The notes below the pieces were generated by a model that ran no database searches, was not told the origin of the DNA, and saw only the letters and a program-made list of their open reading frames with translations. Shown here piece by piece: positions 54,196 to 62,818 of a stretch of 64,000 nucleotides of DNA. The position numbers were made by a program, and so were the translations under genes. The DNA comes from Stakelama portus (GTDB lineage Bacteria; Pseudomonadota; Alphaproteobacteria; Sphingomonadales; Sphingomonadaceae), in contig NZ_QFZL01000006.1 of assembly GCF_003171655.1 (NCBI RefSeq), forward strand, positions 62,001 through 126,000, read 5' to 3'. Numbering within the stretch: position 1 is the first letter of the stretch; each line of letters opens with the position of its first letter.

Positions 54196-54870
54196 TCACG
54201 ATGCCGCTTCGGCGGGTTCCTCGAGGCTGTAGCCCAGCCCGCGAATGGTGGTGATGGTATCGGCGCCGAGCTTCTTGCGGATGCGCGTCACGAACACTTC
54301 GATCGTGTTCGAATCGCGGTCGAAATCCTGATCATAGATATGTTCGATCAGCTCGGTACGGCTGACGACCTTGCCCTTGTGATGGAGCAGATAGCTGAGC
54401 AGCTTATATTCCTGCGCGGTCAGCTTCACTGGTTCGCCCGCCTTGGTCACCTTGCCCGAGCGGGTGTCGAGGCGGATGTCGCCGGCGGTCAATTCCGCCG
54501 AAGCATTGCCCGATGCGCGGCGAATCAGCGCCCGCAGCCGGGCGATCAGTTCTTCGGTCTGAAACGGCTTGGCGACATAATCATCGGCGCCGGCGTCGAG
54601 CCCGGCGACCTTGTCCGACCAGCTGTCGCGCGCCGTCAGGACCAGCACCGGCGTCGTCTTGCCTTCGCGGCGCCAGCGGTCGAGCACGGTCAGCCCGTCG
54701 ACTTCGGGAAGGCCGAGGTCGAGCACCACGGCGTCATAGGTTTCCGTCGAACCCAGAAAATGCCCGTCCTCGCCATCGGTGGCGAGATCGACCGCATAGC
54801 CGGCACCTTCCAGCGCGTTGCGAAGCTGCTGGCCGAGCGTGGGTTCGTCTTCAACGATCAAAATGCGCAT
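54196..54870 (-). CDS. OmpR/PhoB-family response regulator
   Basis: A 224-residue regulator with receiver domain (MRILIVEDEPTLGQQLRNALE; acidic pocket Asp8/Glu9; phospho-site Asp51 in VVLDLGLPEVDG; Lys in VAKPFQTEE) and a C-terminal winged helix (TAQEYKLLSYLLHHKGKVVSRTELIEHIYDQDFDRDSNTIEVFVTRIRKKLG). Pairs with the histidine kinase at 52775. Lies between PepSY (23 bases upstream) and the kinase in one operon. Confidence 0.95.
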   Translation of the reverse strand: MRILIVEDEPTLGQQLRNALEGAGYAVDLATDGEDGHFLGSTETYDAVVLDLGLPEVDGLTVLDRWRREGKTTPVLVLTARDSWSDKVAGLDAGADDYVAKPFQTEELIARLRALIRRASGNASAELTAGDIRLDTRSGKVTKAGEPVKLTAQEYKLLSYLLHHKGKVVSRTELIEHIYDQDFDRDSNTIEVFVTRIRKKLGADTITTIRGLGYSLEEPAEAAS

Positions 54871-54893
54871 CTCGTCTTCCTGTCAGGACTTGC

Positions 54894-55238
54894 TCAGCGC
54901 GAACCGCCGGAGCGGCGGACGACCTGGCCGGTACGGCCATTGACGTCCACCCATATCACCGAATCATCGCGCAGGAATTTGAGCGTGTAAACGTTGGTTT
55001 CGGGATCATAGTCGAATCCCAGATACTGTGCGCCGCGCACCTGGGGAACGACCCGGCGCTCGATTTCGCGCGCGGGCAGATTCTGGCCGTTTTGCTGGCG
55101 TACCGCCGCCTGGCTCTGTGCATCCTGGCTGCTTGCAGGCACATATTTCGCCTGCGCATGCGCAGGCGCCGCGCTCCACAGCGCGATAGCTGTCACGCCT
55201 ATGGACAGACAGGATTTCCAGACCATTGCCATCGACAT
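54894..55238 (-). CDS. periplasmic PepSY-domain protein
   Basis: A 114-residue exported protein: signal peptide (about residues 1-28, ending in APAHAQA), a Gln/Ser-rich linker, then the PepSY-like module VRGAQYLGFDYDPETNVYTLKFLRDDSVIWVDVNGRTGQVVRRSG. These proteins are thought to inhibit proteases or modulate sensor kinases. The start is placed at 55238 where a signal peptide begins; ATGs at 55268, 55232 and 55226 are alternatives. First gene of the PepSY-RR-HK operon. Confidence 0.8.
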   Translation of the reverse strand: MSMAMVWKSCLSIGVTAIALWSAAPAHAQAKYVPASSQDAQSQAAVRQQNGQNLPAREIERRVVPQVRGAQYLGFDYDPETNVYTLKFLRDDSVIWVDVNGRTGQVVRRSGGSR

Positions 55239-55330
55239 TGCATAGAGGCGCCCCGTTGAATAGCCCATGAATGGGTGGGTAATGCGACGGTAACTTGCGC
55301 GCCGCCCGCCGGCACGATAGCGCGCCCGCC

Positions 55331-57112
55331 ATGGCTGCCCCTGTTTTATCCTATGAGGGCCTTGGACTTGTTCAGGGTTCCGGCTGGCTGTTTCGCGGCC
55401 TCGACCTGCATATCGGCGCGCGCGACCGGCTTGCGCTGATCGGTCGCAACGGCGCCGGCAAGACGACGCTGCTGCGCCTGATCGCCGGTCAGATCGATTG
55501 CGACGAAGGCCGTCGCGTGATCGTCCCCGGCACACGCGTCGTGATGCTCGAACAGGAACCGCGCATGGACGGATGCGCGACATTGCTCGATTTCGTGCTG
55601 CAGGGCGACGACGCCCCGGCACAGCATGAAGCCGAAGCGATTGCCGATCAGCTGGGCATCGACTTGTCGCGCGAAGCCGCGACGGCATCGGGCGGGGAAC
55701 GTCGCCGCGCCGCCATTGCCCGTGCGCTCGCGCAGGATCCGGACGTGTTGCTGCTCGACGAACCGACCAATCATCTCGATCTGGGCGCGATCGAATGGCT
55801 CGAATCCTGGCTGACGGGATATCGCGGCGCGTTCGTGGTCATCAGCCACGATCGTACTTTCCTCACGCGCCTCACCCGTCAGACGCTGTGGCTCGATCGC
55901 GGCGCGATTCGCCGCGCCGAAGTCGGTTTCGGCGGGTTCGAAGCCTGGACCGAACAGGTCTATGCCGAGGAAGAGCGCAATGCCGCGCGGCTCGATGCCA
56001 AGCTCAAGATCGAGGAGCACTGGCTCCAGCGCGGCGTCACCGGACGGCGGCGGCGCAATCAGGGGCGGCTGGAAAAACTCAAGGAAATGCGCGCCACCCG
56101 CGCGGCGATGCTGGGGCCCCAGGGCACTGCCAACCTCGCCACCGGCAGCGACGATACCCAGACCAAGGTAGTGATCGACGCCAAGAATGTGACCAAGCGT
56201 TTCGGCGACCGCACGATCCTGAAGGACTTTACCTTCCGCGTTACCAAGGGCGACCGGATCGGCATCGTCGGCGCCAATGGCGCCGGCAAATCGACTCTGC
56301 TCAAGCTGCTGACCGGGGAAATTCAGCCCGACGAAGGCAGCGTCCGGCTGGCCAAGACACTCGACGGCGTGATCATCGACCAGCAGCGCAGCCTGATGGA
56401 CCCCGACAAGAGCGTCCGCGACGTGCTGGCGGACGGCGGCGACTGGATCGACGTGCTCGGTGCCCGCAAGCACATCCACGGCTATCTGAAGGAGTTTCTG
56501 TTCGATCCTTCGCTGGCCGATGCAAAGATCGGGACGCTTTCGGGCGGCGAGCGATCACGGTTGCTGCTCGCGCGCGAATTCGCGCGGCGCTCGAACCTGC
56601 TGGTGCTCGACGAACCGACCAACGATCTCGATCTCGAAACGCTCGACCTGCTTCAGGAAGTGATCGCCGATTATGACGGCACGGTGCTGATCGTCAGCCA
56701 CGATCGCGACTTTCTGGACCGCACCGTTACCGTGACACTCGGCCTCGACGGCAGCGGAACTGTCGATGTGATCGCGGGCGGCTATGCCGATTGGGAAGCC
56801 AAGCGGAAACCGCGCTCCGAAAAAAAGGCTGCCGCGCGGTCGGCGCCCGCCACTCCGCCGCCGCCCAAACAGAAACCGACCAAACTGAGTTACAAGGACC
56901 AGCGCGACTATGATCTGTTGCCGGCACGGATCGAGGAACTCGACGCGGCGATCGCCCGCGACGAGGCGGCGCTCGCCGATCCCGATCTGTACGCGCGCGA
57001 TCCTGGCAAGTTCGATGCGCTGACACGGGCAATCGAACAGGCGCAAGAGGCCAAAGATGCGGCCGAAATCCGATGGCTCGAACTCGCCGAACAGGTCGAA
57101 TCGCTCGGCTGA
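55331..57112 (+). CDS. ABC-F subfamily ATPase (Uup-like)
   Basis: A 593-residue protein with two ATP-binding cassettes and no membrane domain: Walker A GRNGAGKTTL (38-47) and GANGAGKSTL, signatures ASGGERRRAAIARAL and LSGGERSRLLLAREF, Walker B LLLDEPTNHLDL and LVLDEPTNDLDL, a linker rich in Glu/Arg and a C-terminal coiled coil (YDLLPARIEELDAAIARDEAAL). Uup-like ABC-F proteins act on ribosomes or DNA transposition intermediates. Start at 55331. Divergent from the PepSY gene. Confidence 0.93.
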   Translation: MAAPVLSYEGLGLVQGSGWLFRGLDLHIGARDRLALIGRNGAGKTTLLRLIAGQIDCDEGRRVIVPGTRVVMLEQEPRMDGCATLLDFVLQGDDAPAQHEAEAIADQLGIDLSREAATASGGERRRAAIARALAQDPDVLLLDEPTNHLDLGAIEWLESWLTGYRGAFVVISHDRTFLTRLTRQTLWLDRGAIRRAEVGFGGFEAWTEQVYAEEERNAARLDAKLKIEEHWLQRGVTGRRRRNQGRLEKLKEMRATRAAMLGPQGTANLATGSDDTQTKVVIDAKNVTKRFGDRTILKDFTFRVTKGDRIGIVGANGAGKSTLLKLLTGEIQPDEGSVRLAKTLDGVIIDQQRSLMDPDKSVRDVLADGGDWIDVLGARKHIHGYLKEFLFDPSLADAKIGTLSGGERSRLLLAREFARRSNLLVLDEPTNDLDLETLDLLQEVIADYDGTVLIVSHDRDFLDRTVTVTLGLDGSGTVDVIAGGYADWEAKRKPRSEKKAAARSAPATPPPPKQKPTKLSYKDQRDYDLLPARIEELDAAIARDEAALADPDLYARDPGKFDALTRAIEQAQEAKDAAEIRWLELAEQVESLG

Positions 57113-57126
57113 TCGCATTTCGCGAT

Positions 57127-57152
57127 GGAAACAATTCGGCGTCCGGTCCGTT
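57127..57152 (+). promoter_or_regulatory. candidate EcfG-type stress promoter
   Basis: GGAAAC (57127-57132) is separated by 16 bases from CGTT (57149-57152). The general stress sigma factor EcfG of alphaproteobacteria uses GGAAC-N16/17-CGTT, so this is one base from a match. The start of the next gene (57198) is about 40 bases after the expected transcription start, leaving room for the GAGGAG ribosome site. Confidence 0.5.
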
Positions 57153-57197
57153 CGCACATCTCAACAACCATGAGAATGTCGCGAGGAGACCGGAACC

Positions 57198-57533
57198 ATG
57201 CGTAACAAATTGATCGCCGCCGCCGCCATTGCCACCGCCGCCGTGCCGATGAGCGCGTGCACCCAGCAGGGCAATATCTTCGGCCCGGGCGAGCGCGTAT
57301 ATGACCAGCGGGCGATGAGCGACAATGTCACCATCTATCGCGATGCGCAGGGACGCTATTATTGCCGCCGCGAAGACGGTTCGACCGGTACGCTGGTCGG
57401 TGCGGCTGCGGGCGGCGTGCTGGGCAATCTGATCGCGCCGGGCGGATCGAAGACTATCGGCACGATCCTCGGCGCGCTTGCCGGCGGCGCCGCCGGTCGC
57501 ACGATCGACCGTTCCGATCTCGCCTGCGAATAA
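57198..57533 (+). CDS. glycine-zipper envelope protein
   Basis: A 111-residue exported protein with a lipobox-like MSAC (Cys21), a DUF-type middle (ERVYDQRAMSDNVTIYRDAQGRYYCRREDGS) and the 2TM glycine-zipper segment TLVGAAAGGVLGNLIAPGGSKTIGTILGALAGGAAGR near the C-terminus. Similar proteins associate with outer or inner membrane and are often stress induced; function is otherwise unknown. The ribosome site GAGGAG lies 8 bases before the ATG. A candidate EcfG promoter is upstream. The stop is 5 bases from the convergent histidine kinase gene. Confidence 0.85.
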   Translation: MRNKLIAAAAIATAAVPMSACTQQGNIFGPGERVYDQRAMSDNVTIYRDAQGRYYCRREDGSTGTLVGAAAGGVLGNLIAPGGSKTIGTILGALAGGAAGRTIDRSDLACE

Positions 57534-57538
57534 GAAGA

Positions 57539-58570
57539 TCAGGGCGCGAGGGTAAGCGTCGTCACCGTGCCGCCGGGGCCGCTTTCGGTGGAAAGCGTGC
57601 CCCCGGCCTGGCCGGCAAAGGCCGTCACCAGCCTCTGACCAAGACCGCCCTCGCGCCCTTTGATCTGCATTTCTTCGGGTATGCCGATGCCGTTATCGGC
57701 AATCCGCAACACCCAGCCATCGTCGTTCTGGGCAAAGCCCACGCGGATTATGCCCGCATCCCGCCCGACAAAGGCATGTTTGGCGGCATTGGTGACGAGT
57801 TCGTTGACGACCAGCCCGATCGAAACCGCACGGTCGCGCGGCATCGAAACATGGTCCGCATCGCAGCTGAGCGTGATCGTGGCGCGCAGGAACAACGCTT
57901 CGGACAGCGCCGCGCATAATTCGCGCAGATAGACATGCATATCGACGGTATCGACATTCGCACCGCGATAGAGGTGGCGGTGCGCGCGCGCGATGCTCTC
58001 GATCCGCATCTGGGCGCGTGACAACGCGTCGGCCGTGGCCGGATCCGCCGCGCGTCGCCGCTGAAGATCGAGCAGACTGGCGACCAGCGCGAAGTTGTTC
58101 TTCACGCGATGGTCGAATTCCTCAAGAAACAGGTCGCGGTCTGCCACTTCCCGGTCCCGTTCGGCAACAGCCCGGCGTCCCGCCCGGCGAAACAGCTCCG
58201 CAACGACGACAATCGCCGCATAGGTCGACGCATTGACCAGCGTGCGCGGACCATCCTGCACATTCTGAAACTCAAAACTGTCGAACACGGGCAGCACGAA
58301 ATACCAGCTGTAGAGGATTGTCACGACAGCCGTGATCGCGCCGGCAAACCAGCGCGCGAACAATGTCGCCACCATTACCGCAAGATATCCGAGCGCATAG
58401 GGCCCGGCGGCGGGCGCCACCAGATCGAGCACGCCACGCACCGCCACAACGGCCGCAGCGCATAGCAACCCGAAACCGATCTGAGTCGCGATCGGGGGGA
58501 CTGCCGGTGCAAGCCGGGCAGGAAGATCGAGTTCGCCGATACGCGCCATCGGCGCAATGATGGCGGTCAT
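57539..58570 (-). CDS. HisKA_2/HWE-type sensor histidine kinase with DUF4118
   Basis: A 343-residue membrane kinase. Four N-terminal hydrophobic segments (about 27-50, 57-76, 77-95 and 111-127) match the DUF4118 (KdpD-like) region. The phospho-acceptor His154 is in EEFDHRVKNNFALVASLLDLQ, the HisKA_2 signature; the ATPase domain has VVNELVTNAAKHAF and ADNGIGIPEE plus GGLGQRLV. Kinases of this kind feed the PhyR-NepR-EcfG stress pathway in sphingomonads. Alternative start at 58549. No cognate regulator is adjacent. Confidence 0.92.
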   Translation of the reverse strand: MTAIIAPMARIGELDLPARLAPAVPPIATQIGFGLLCAAAVVAVRGVLDLVAPAAGPYALGYLAVMVATLFARWFAGAITAVVTILYSWYFVLPVFDSFEFQNVQDGPRTLVNASTYAAIVVVAELFRRAGRRAVAERDREVADRDLFLEEFDHRVKNNFALVASLLDLQRRRAADPATADALSRAQMRIESIARAHRHLYRGANVDTVDMHVYLRELCAALSEALFLRATITLSCDADHVSMPRDRAVSIGLVVNELVTNAAKHAFVGRDAGIIRVGFAQNDDGWVLRIADNGIGIPEEMQIKGREGGLGQRLVTAFAGQAGGTLSTESGPGGTVTTLTLAP

Positions 58571-58617
58571 TTCCCGAACAAAGTCAAGCGATTCACCGCA
58601 ATCTTGATGTGAATCAG

Positions 58618-59433
58618 CTAGATCGAAAGGCTCTTCCCGGAACGCCCCGCCAGTTCAACGACATATTGCCAGGCGACGCGACCCGAACGGCTGCCGCGCC
58701 GCGTCGCCCATTGCAGCGCGTCGGCCGGGTCGACTGCAAGCCCGTGCGCCTGCGCATAGCCGTGCACGATGTCGAGATAGATGTCCTGATCGATCGCATG
58801 AAAGCCCAGGCTCAGCCCGAACCGGTCGGCAAGCGCCAGATTGTCGTCGATGCTGTCGCGCGGATTGATCGCGCTTTCCTGCTCGGCAATGTCGCGCGGG
58901 ATCAGATGGCGGCGATTGGAGGTGACGAACAGACGCGTATTGCCCGGCCGTGCCTCCGCACCCCCTTCGAGCAGCGAACGCAGCGCACGCGCGTCCGACG
59001 CGGCATCGAACCCCAGATCGTCGATGAACAGCGCGAAGCGGCGCGCGACCGGCGCAAGCAGTGCGAACAGCTCGGGCAGGGTTTCCAGATCGGCGGCACC
59101 GGTTTCGACCAGCGCCAGCGCCCCGCCCGCTTCCTGCACCGCCGCCACGGTGCTTTTCACCAATGCGGATTTGCCGGTGCCGCGCGCACCCCATAGCAAC
59201 ACGTCCTGCGCAGCATGACCCGCGGCCAGCCGCTGCATATTGGCGAGCAGCGTTTCGCGCTGACGGTCGACGCCGCGCAGCAGCACCAGCGGCAAGGGTG
59301 CGAATTCGCGCGCCGCCACCAACGTGCCACGCCGCCACACATAAGCGGGGCCGGTCATCGGATCGGCAGGCAGGGGAAGCGGCGGCGCCAGCCGTTCGAG
59401 CGCCTCGGCAATGCGCGTCATCGGATCGGTCAT
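58618..59433 (-). CDS. DUF815 AAA+ ATPase
   Basis: A 271-residue ATPase with Walker A GARGTGKSALVKS (starting near residue 82), Walker B FALFIDDLGF, sensor 1 LFVTSNRRHLIPRDI and a DDNLALADRFGLSLGFHAIDQDIYLDIVHGYA region typical of DUF815. N-terminal adapter-like part is short. Cytoplasmic; function unknown. Located between the DUF4118 kinase gene and the TPR gene, leftward. Confidence 0.9.
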   Translation of the reverse strand: MTDPMTRIAEALERLAPPLPLPADPMTGPAYVWRRGTLVAAREFAPLPLVLLRGVDRQRETLLANMQRLAAGHAAQDVLLWGARGTGKSALVKSTVAAVQEAGGALALVETGAADLETLPELFALLAPVARRFALFIDDLGFDAASDARALRSLLEGGAEARPGNTRLFVTSNRRHLIPRDIAEQESAINPRDSIDDNLALADRFGLSLGFHAIDQDIYLDIVHGYAQAHGLAVDPADALQWATRRGSRSGRVAWQYVVELAGRSGKSLSI

Positions 59434-59475
59434 GCGGTGGCCTATAAATCGGAGATACGCGACGCGAAAGCCGCC

Positions 59476-61476
59476 TCAGCCGCGCGCCTTTGCCGCGCGC
59501 ACGACATTCAGATGCCCTCGAATGCCGATATGATCGGGCGCCGTCCTGGCGGCCTTTGCCAGCAATTCCTCCGCGCCGTCGATATCGCCCGATTTGTAGA
59601 GCGCCCAGCCATAGGCATCGGCGGCTGCGGGATTGGCCGGCGAAACCGAATAGGCGGCGATTCCCGCATCGACCGCGGCGTCGACATCGCCGGTCGCGGC
59701 ATAGGCCTGAGCCAGTTCGATATTGAGCGCGACATCGCGGTCGCCGATCCGCTCGCGCAGCCCCTCCAGCGTCGCGATGGCCGCGTCATATTCGCCTTCC
59801 GCCAGCTGCCAATGGCCGGTCAGGCGCAAGGCCGCGACATTATTGGGATTCTGCGACAGGAACAATGCGAGCACCCGCGCCGCCTCCTGGCGGTTGCCGC
59901 TCGCCTGATAGGCTTCGACGAGCCGCAGCATCGCCGTTTCGTCGAACAACAGCGACGCCGCGTCGCGATAGGCGCTGGCGGCAGCGGCAGGCTGGCCGGA
60001 GAGCATCAGGATGTCGCCCAGCAGCGTATGCGATCCCGGCGCGCCGGGATTGTCGCGCGCGACTTCGCGGGCGCGGGCCAGCGCACGATCGGTCTGCCCG
60101 GCATCGATCAGCGCGCGCAGATAGGGAATGATCGAATCGGGATCGCCGGGATTGTCTCTGGCGGCGATATCGGTGACGGCTACGCTGTCATCGGCGCTGA
60201 ACGACGGCGACCCTCCGCGCGTGGGATAGGCGGCCCAGTCGAGGAAACGCGCCGCCAGCCCGCGATCGTCGATCCGTTCCAGCCCGCGCGCGACCAGCAT
60301 TTTCGAATAGCTGTCGGCATCGGCGCGCGCGACCACCGGCTTCAGCACACTGATGCCGTCGCGCGAAGCGTCGCTGCGCAGATAGGCAAGCGCAAGCAGC
60401 TTGCGCGCAGTGATGTTCATCGGCTGCATCGCCACCAACTGGCCGAACTTGTCGATCGCCTGCGCATAGGCGCCCGCTTCGATGTCGAGCGTTCCGCCCA
60501 GCAACAACGCTCCCGGCAGATCGGCAAGCGCGTCTTCGGTACGCGCCATCAGCCCGCGCGCGAGATCGAGATTGTCGGCACGCGCGGCCAGCACCGCCAT
60601 CAGATAATAGGCCTGCGGGCTGCCGGGCCGCGATTGCAGCGCGCGACGCGCGGCGTCGAGCATGTCGCGCGTGCGCCCCAGATCGCCCAAAGTCGCGGCA
60701 TATTCGATCAGCGCGTCATGATCCCAGGGATCGCGTTTCAGTGCCGATTCGAACCATGGCAGCGACGCCACCAGCCCGAACTGCGTGCGCACCATCTGGC
60801 CACGCAGCACCAGCGCATTGGTATCGCCCGGCGCCAGTTCGACCGCGCGCTGCGATGCCGCGATCGCCCCGCCGATATCGCCCGCGCTCAGGCGGAACCG
60901 ACCGATATCGGTCCAGACCGCCGGATCGCGCGGTGCCGCATCGACGGCGGCTCCCAATGCGTCGCGCGCAGCGGCCAGATCGCCCATCGCCGTCAGGATG
61001 CGCGCGCGTATCCGCAGGCCATGCACCCTGTCCTGCGGCGCGGTTTCCTGCACCAGCACCAGCGCGCGTTCGGGATTGCCCTGCAACAGCAGCGCCTGAG
61101 CACGCATATATTTGGTGCGGGCAGGATCATAGCCGTGCGATTCCGCCAGATCGAGCTCGGCCTCCGCGGCAAGGCCGTTGTCGAGTTCGAGCAAGGTCCG
61201 CGCGAGCATCGCATGCGCTGCGCCGGAACTCGGATCGGCGCGCACCGCCTGAAGGGCATGCGCCCGCGCCGCATTGGCGTTGCTTGCCTGAAACGCCGCG
61301 ATGCTTTTGGCGAGTTCTGCCTGTGCGGCAGCGGGATCGCGATGCTCGGGCAACAGCCGGATGAAACCGAAAATGGCAAAGCCAAAGGCCGCCAGCCCGC
61401 CCAGAATGACGAGACCGCGGCGCAGGATCAGTTTGCGCGCATAGCGGGTGCGCCGCCGCCTAGGGCTGGAGGTCAT
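59476..61476 (-). CDS. TPR-repeat protein of the PrsT-like XrtA-associated type
   Basis: A 666-residue protein: one N-terminal membrane helix (about residues 20-43) after an Arg-rich start, then more than a dozen TPR-like repeats throughout (for example DPSSGAAHAMLARTLLELDN, APGDTNALVLRGQM, NPNNVAALRLTGHWQLAEGEYDAAIATL). In PrsK/PrsR-type clusters a TPR protein like this accompanies exosortase A. The start overlaps the prsR stop by 17 bases, indicating coupling. Role in polysaccharide assembly or regulation is inferred from context only. Confidence 0.8.
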   Translation of the reverse strand: MTSSPRRRRTRYARKLILRRGLVILGGLAAFGFAIFGFIRLLPEHRDPAAAQAELAKSIAAFQASNANAARAHALQAVRADPSSGAAHAMLARTLLELDNGLAAEAELDLAESHGYDPARTKYMRAQALLLQGNPERALVLVQETAPQDRVHGLRIRARILTAMGDLAAARDALGAAVDAAPRDPAVWTDIGRFRLSAGDIGGAIAASQRAVELAPGDTNALVLRGQMVRTQFGLVASLPWFESALKRDPWDHDALIEYAATLGDLGRTRDMLDAARRALQSRPGSPQAYYLMAVLAARADNLDLARGLMARTEDALADLPGALLLGGTLDIEAGAYAQAIDKFGQLVAMQPMNITARKLLALAYLRSDASRDGISVLKPVVARADADSYSKMLVARGLERIDDRGLAARFLDWAAYPTRGGSPSFSADDSVAVTDIAARDNPGDPDSIIPYLRALIDAGQTDRALARAREVARDNPGAPGSHTLLGDILMLSGQPAAAASAYRDAASLLFDETAMLRLVEAYQASGNRQEAARVLALFLSQNPNNVAALRLTGHWQLAEGEYDAAIATLEGLRERIGDRDVALNIELAQAYAATGDVDAAVDAGIAAYSVSPANPAAADAYGWALYKSGDIDGAEELLAKAARTAPDHIGIRGHLNVVRAAKARG

Positions 61477-62818
61477 AATTCTTCATCAGGTCATACAGGG
61501 TCGGTCGGCTGATCCCCAGCAGCCGCGCGGTGCCGGAGATATTGCCTTCGGCCCGCGCCAGCGCGTGGCGGATCGCCTTGCGGTCGGCGATTTCGCGTGC
61601 CGCCTTCAGGTTGATCGGGCCGCGTTCCTCGGCCGCGCTTTCCAGGTCGAGGTCGCCCGCCGAAACCGATTTGCCGTCGGCCATGATGACCGCGCGCTTC
61701 ACGCGGTTTTCCAGCTCGCGGACATTGCCCGGCCAGTGCCAGGCATCGATCGCGGCAAGGGCGTCGGGCGCGAAATTCCGGACGCCCGTCTTCATCGAAT
61801 CGGCATATTTGCGCAGGAAATGGCGCGCGAGCAGGCCCGCATCGCCCGGCCGTTCGGCAAGCGAAGGGATGCGCACGACGATTTCCGCGAGCCGATAGTA
61901 AAGATCTTCGCGAAAACGCCCGTCGGCGACCATGGCATCGATGTCCTGATGCGTCGCGCAGACGATGCGGGTGTCCACCGCGATCGGCTTGCGACCGCCG
62001 ATCCGTTCGATCACCCGCTCCTGCAGAAAGCGCAGCAGCTTGACCTGCAATGCCAGCGGAATGTCGCCCACTTCGTCGAGGAACAAGGTCCCGCCATGGG
62101 CCATTTCGATCTTGCCCTCGGTGGTCTTGACTGCGCCGGTGAATGCGCCCTTTTCATGCCCGAACAGCTCGCTTTCGAGCAGCGTTTCGGGAATCGCGGC
62201 ACAGTTGATCGCGACGAACGCGCCGCCCTTGCGCGGGCTGGCATCATGCAATCCGCGCGCGAGCAGTTCCTTGCCCGTGCCGCTGGCACCGAGCAGCATT
62301 ACCGAGACATCGGCACCGGCGACCCGCTCGATCGTGCGTGTAACCTTGAGCATTTCCGGTGCGCCGGTGATCATGCCGCCCAGCACGGTTGCCGCCTCGG
62401 CCCGTTCGGCGAGGCGGCGATTTTCCGCCTCCAGCGCATGGACATGAAAGGCGCGCGCGACGATCAGCCCCAGCGCGTCGATATCGATCGGCTTCTGATA
62501 GAAATCCCACGCCCCCGCCGCGATGGCATGGAGCATCGATTCATGCGCGCCATGGCCCGAAGCGACGATCACTTTCGTGTCTGGCTGAAGCGAAAGGATC
62601 GTTTCCAGCGTCGCAAAGCCTTCGCTCGTCCCGTCGGGATCGGGCGGCAGGCCAAGGTCCAGCGTCACCACCGGCGGCTGTTCGGCGCGCAGCATCGCAA
62701 TGGCGCTTTCCCGGTCGCCCGCGACCAGCACGTCATAATCCTCATACGCCCAGCGCAACTGACGCTGGAGGCCGGTATCGTCCTCGACGACCAGCAATTT
62801 GGGCCTGATATCGCTCAC
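61460..62818 (-). CDS. prsR: sigma-54-dependent response regulator PrsR
   Basis: A 452-residue NtrC-like activator. Receiver domain with phospho-site Asp54 (VVTLDLGLPPD), AAA+ domain with GASGTGKELLARGLHD Walker A, GAFTGAVKTTEG sigma-54 contact loop, and a C-terminal helix-turn-helix NISGTARLLGISRPTLYDLMK. The form matches the XrtA/PEP-CTERM-box regulator PrsR. The start is a GTG whose GTGA overlaps the prsK stop. It should turn on promoters of the sigma-54 class upstream of exopolysaccharide or surface-protein genes. Confidence 0.9.
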   Translation of the reverse strand: MSDIRPKLLVVEDDTGLQRQLRWAYEDYDVLVAGDRESAIAMLRAEQPPVVTLDLGLPPDPDGTSEGFATLETILSLQPDTKVIVASGHGAHESMLHAIAAGAWDFYQKPIDIDALGLIVARAFHVHALEAENRRLAERAEAATVLGGMITGAPEMLKVTRTIERVAGADVSVMLLGASGTGKELLARGLHDASPRKGGAFVAINCAAIPETLLESELFGHEKGAFTGAVKTTEGKIEMAHGGTLFLDEVGDIPLALQVKLLRFLQERVIERIGGRKPIAVDTRIVCATHQDIDAMVADGRFREDLYYRLAEIVVRIPSLAERPGDAGLLARHFLRKYADSMKTGVRNFAPDALAAIDAWHWPGNVRELENRVKRAVIMADGKSVSAGDLDLESAAEERGPINLKAAREIADRKAIRHALARAEGNISGTARLLGISRPTLYDLMKNYDLQP

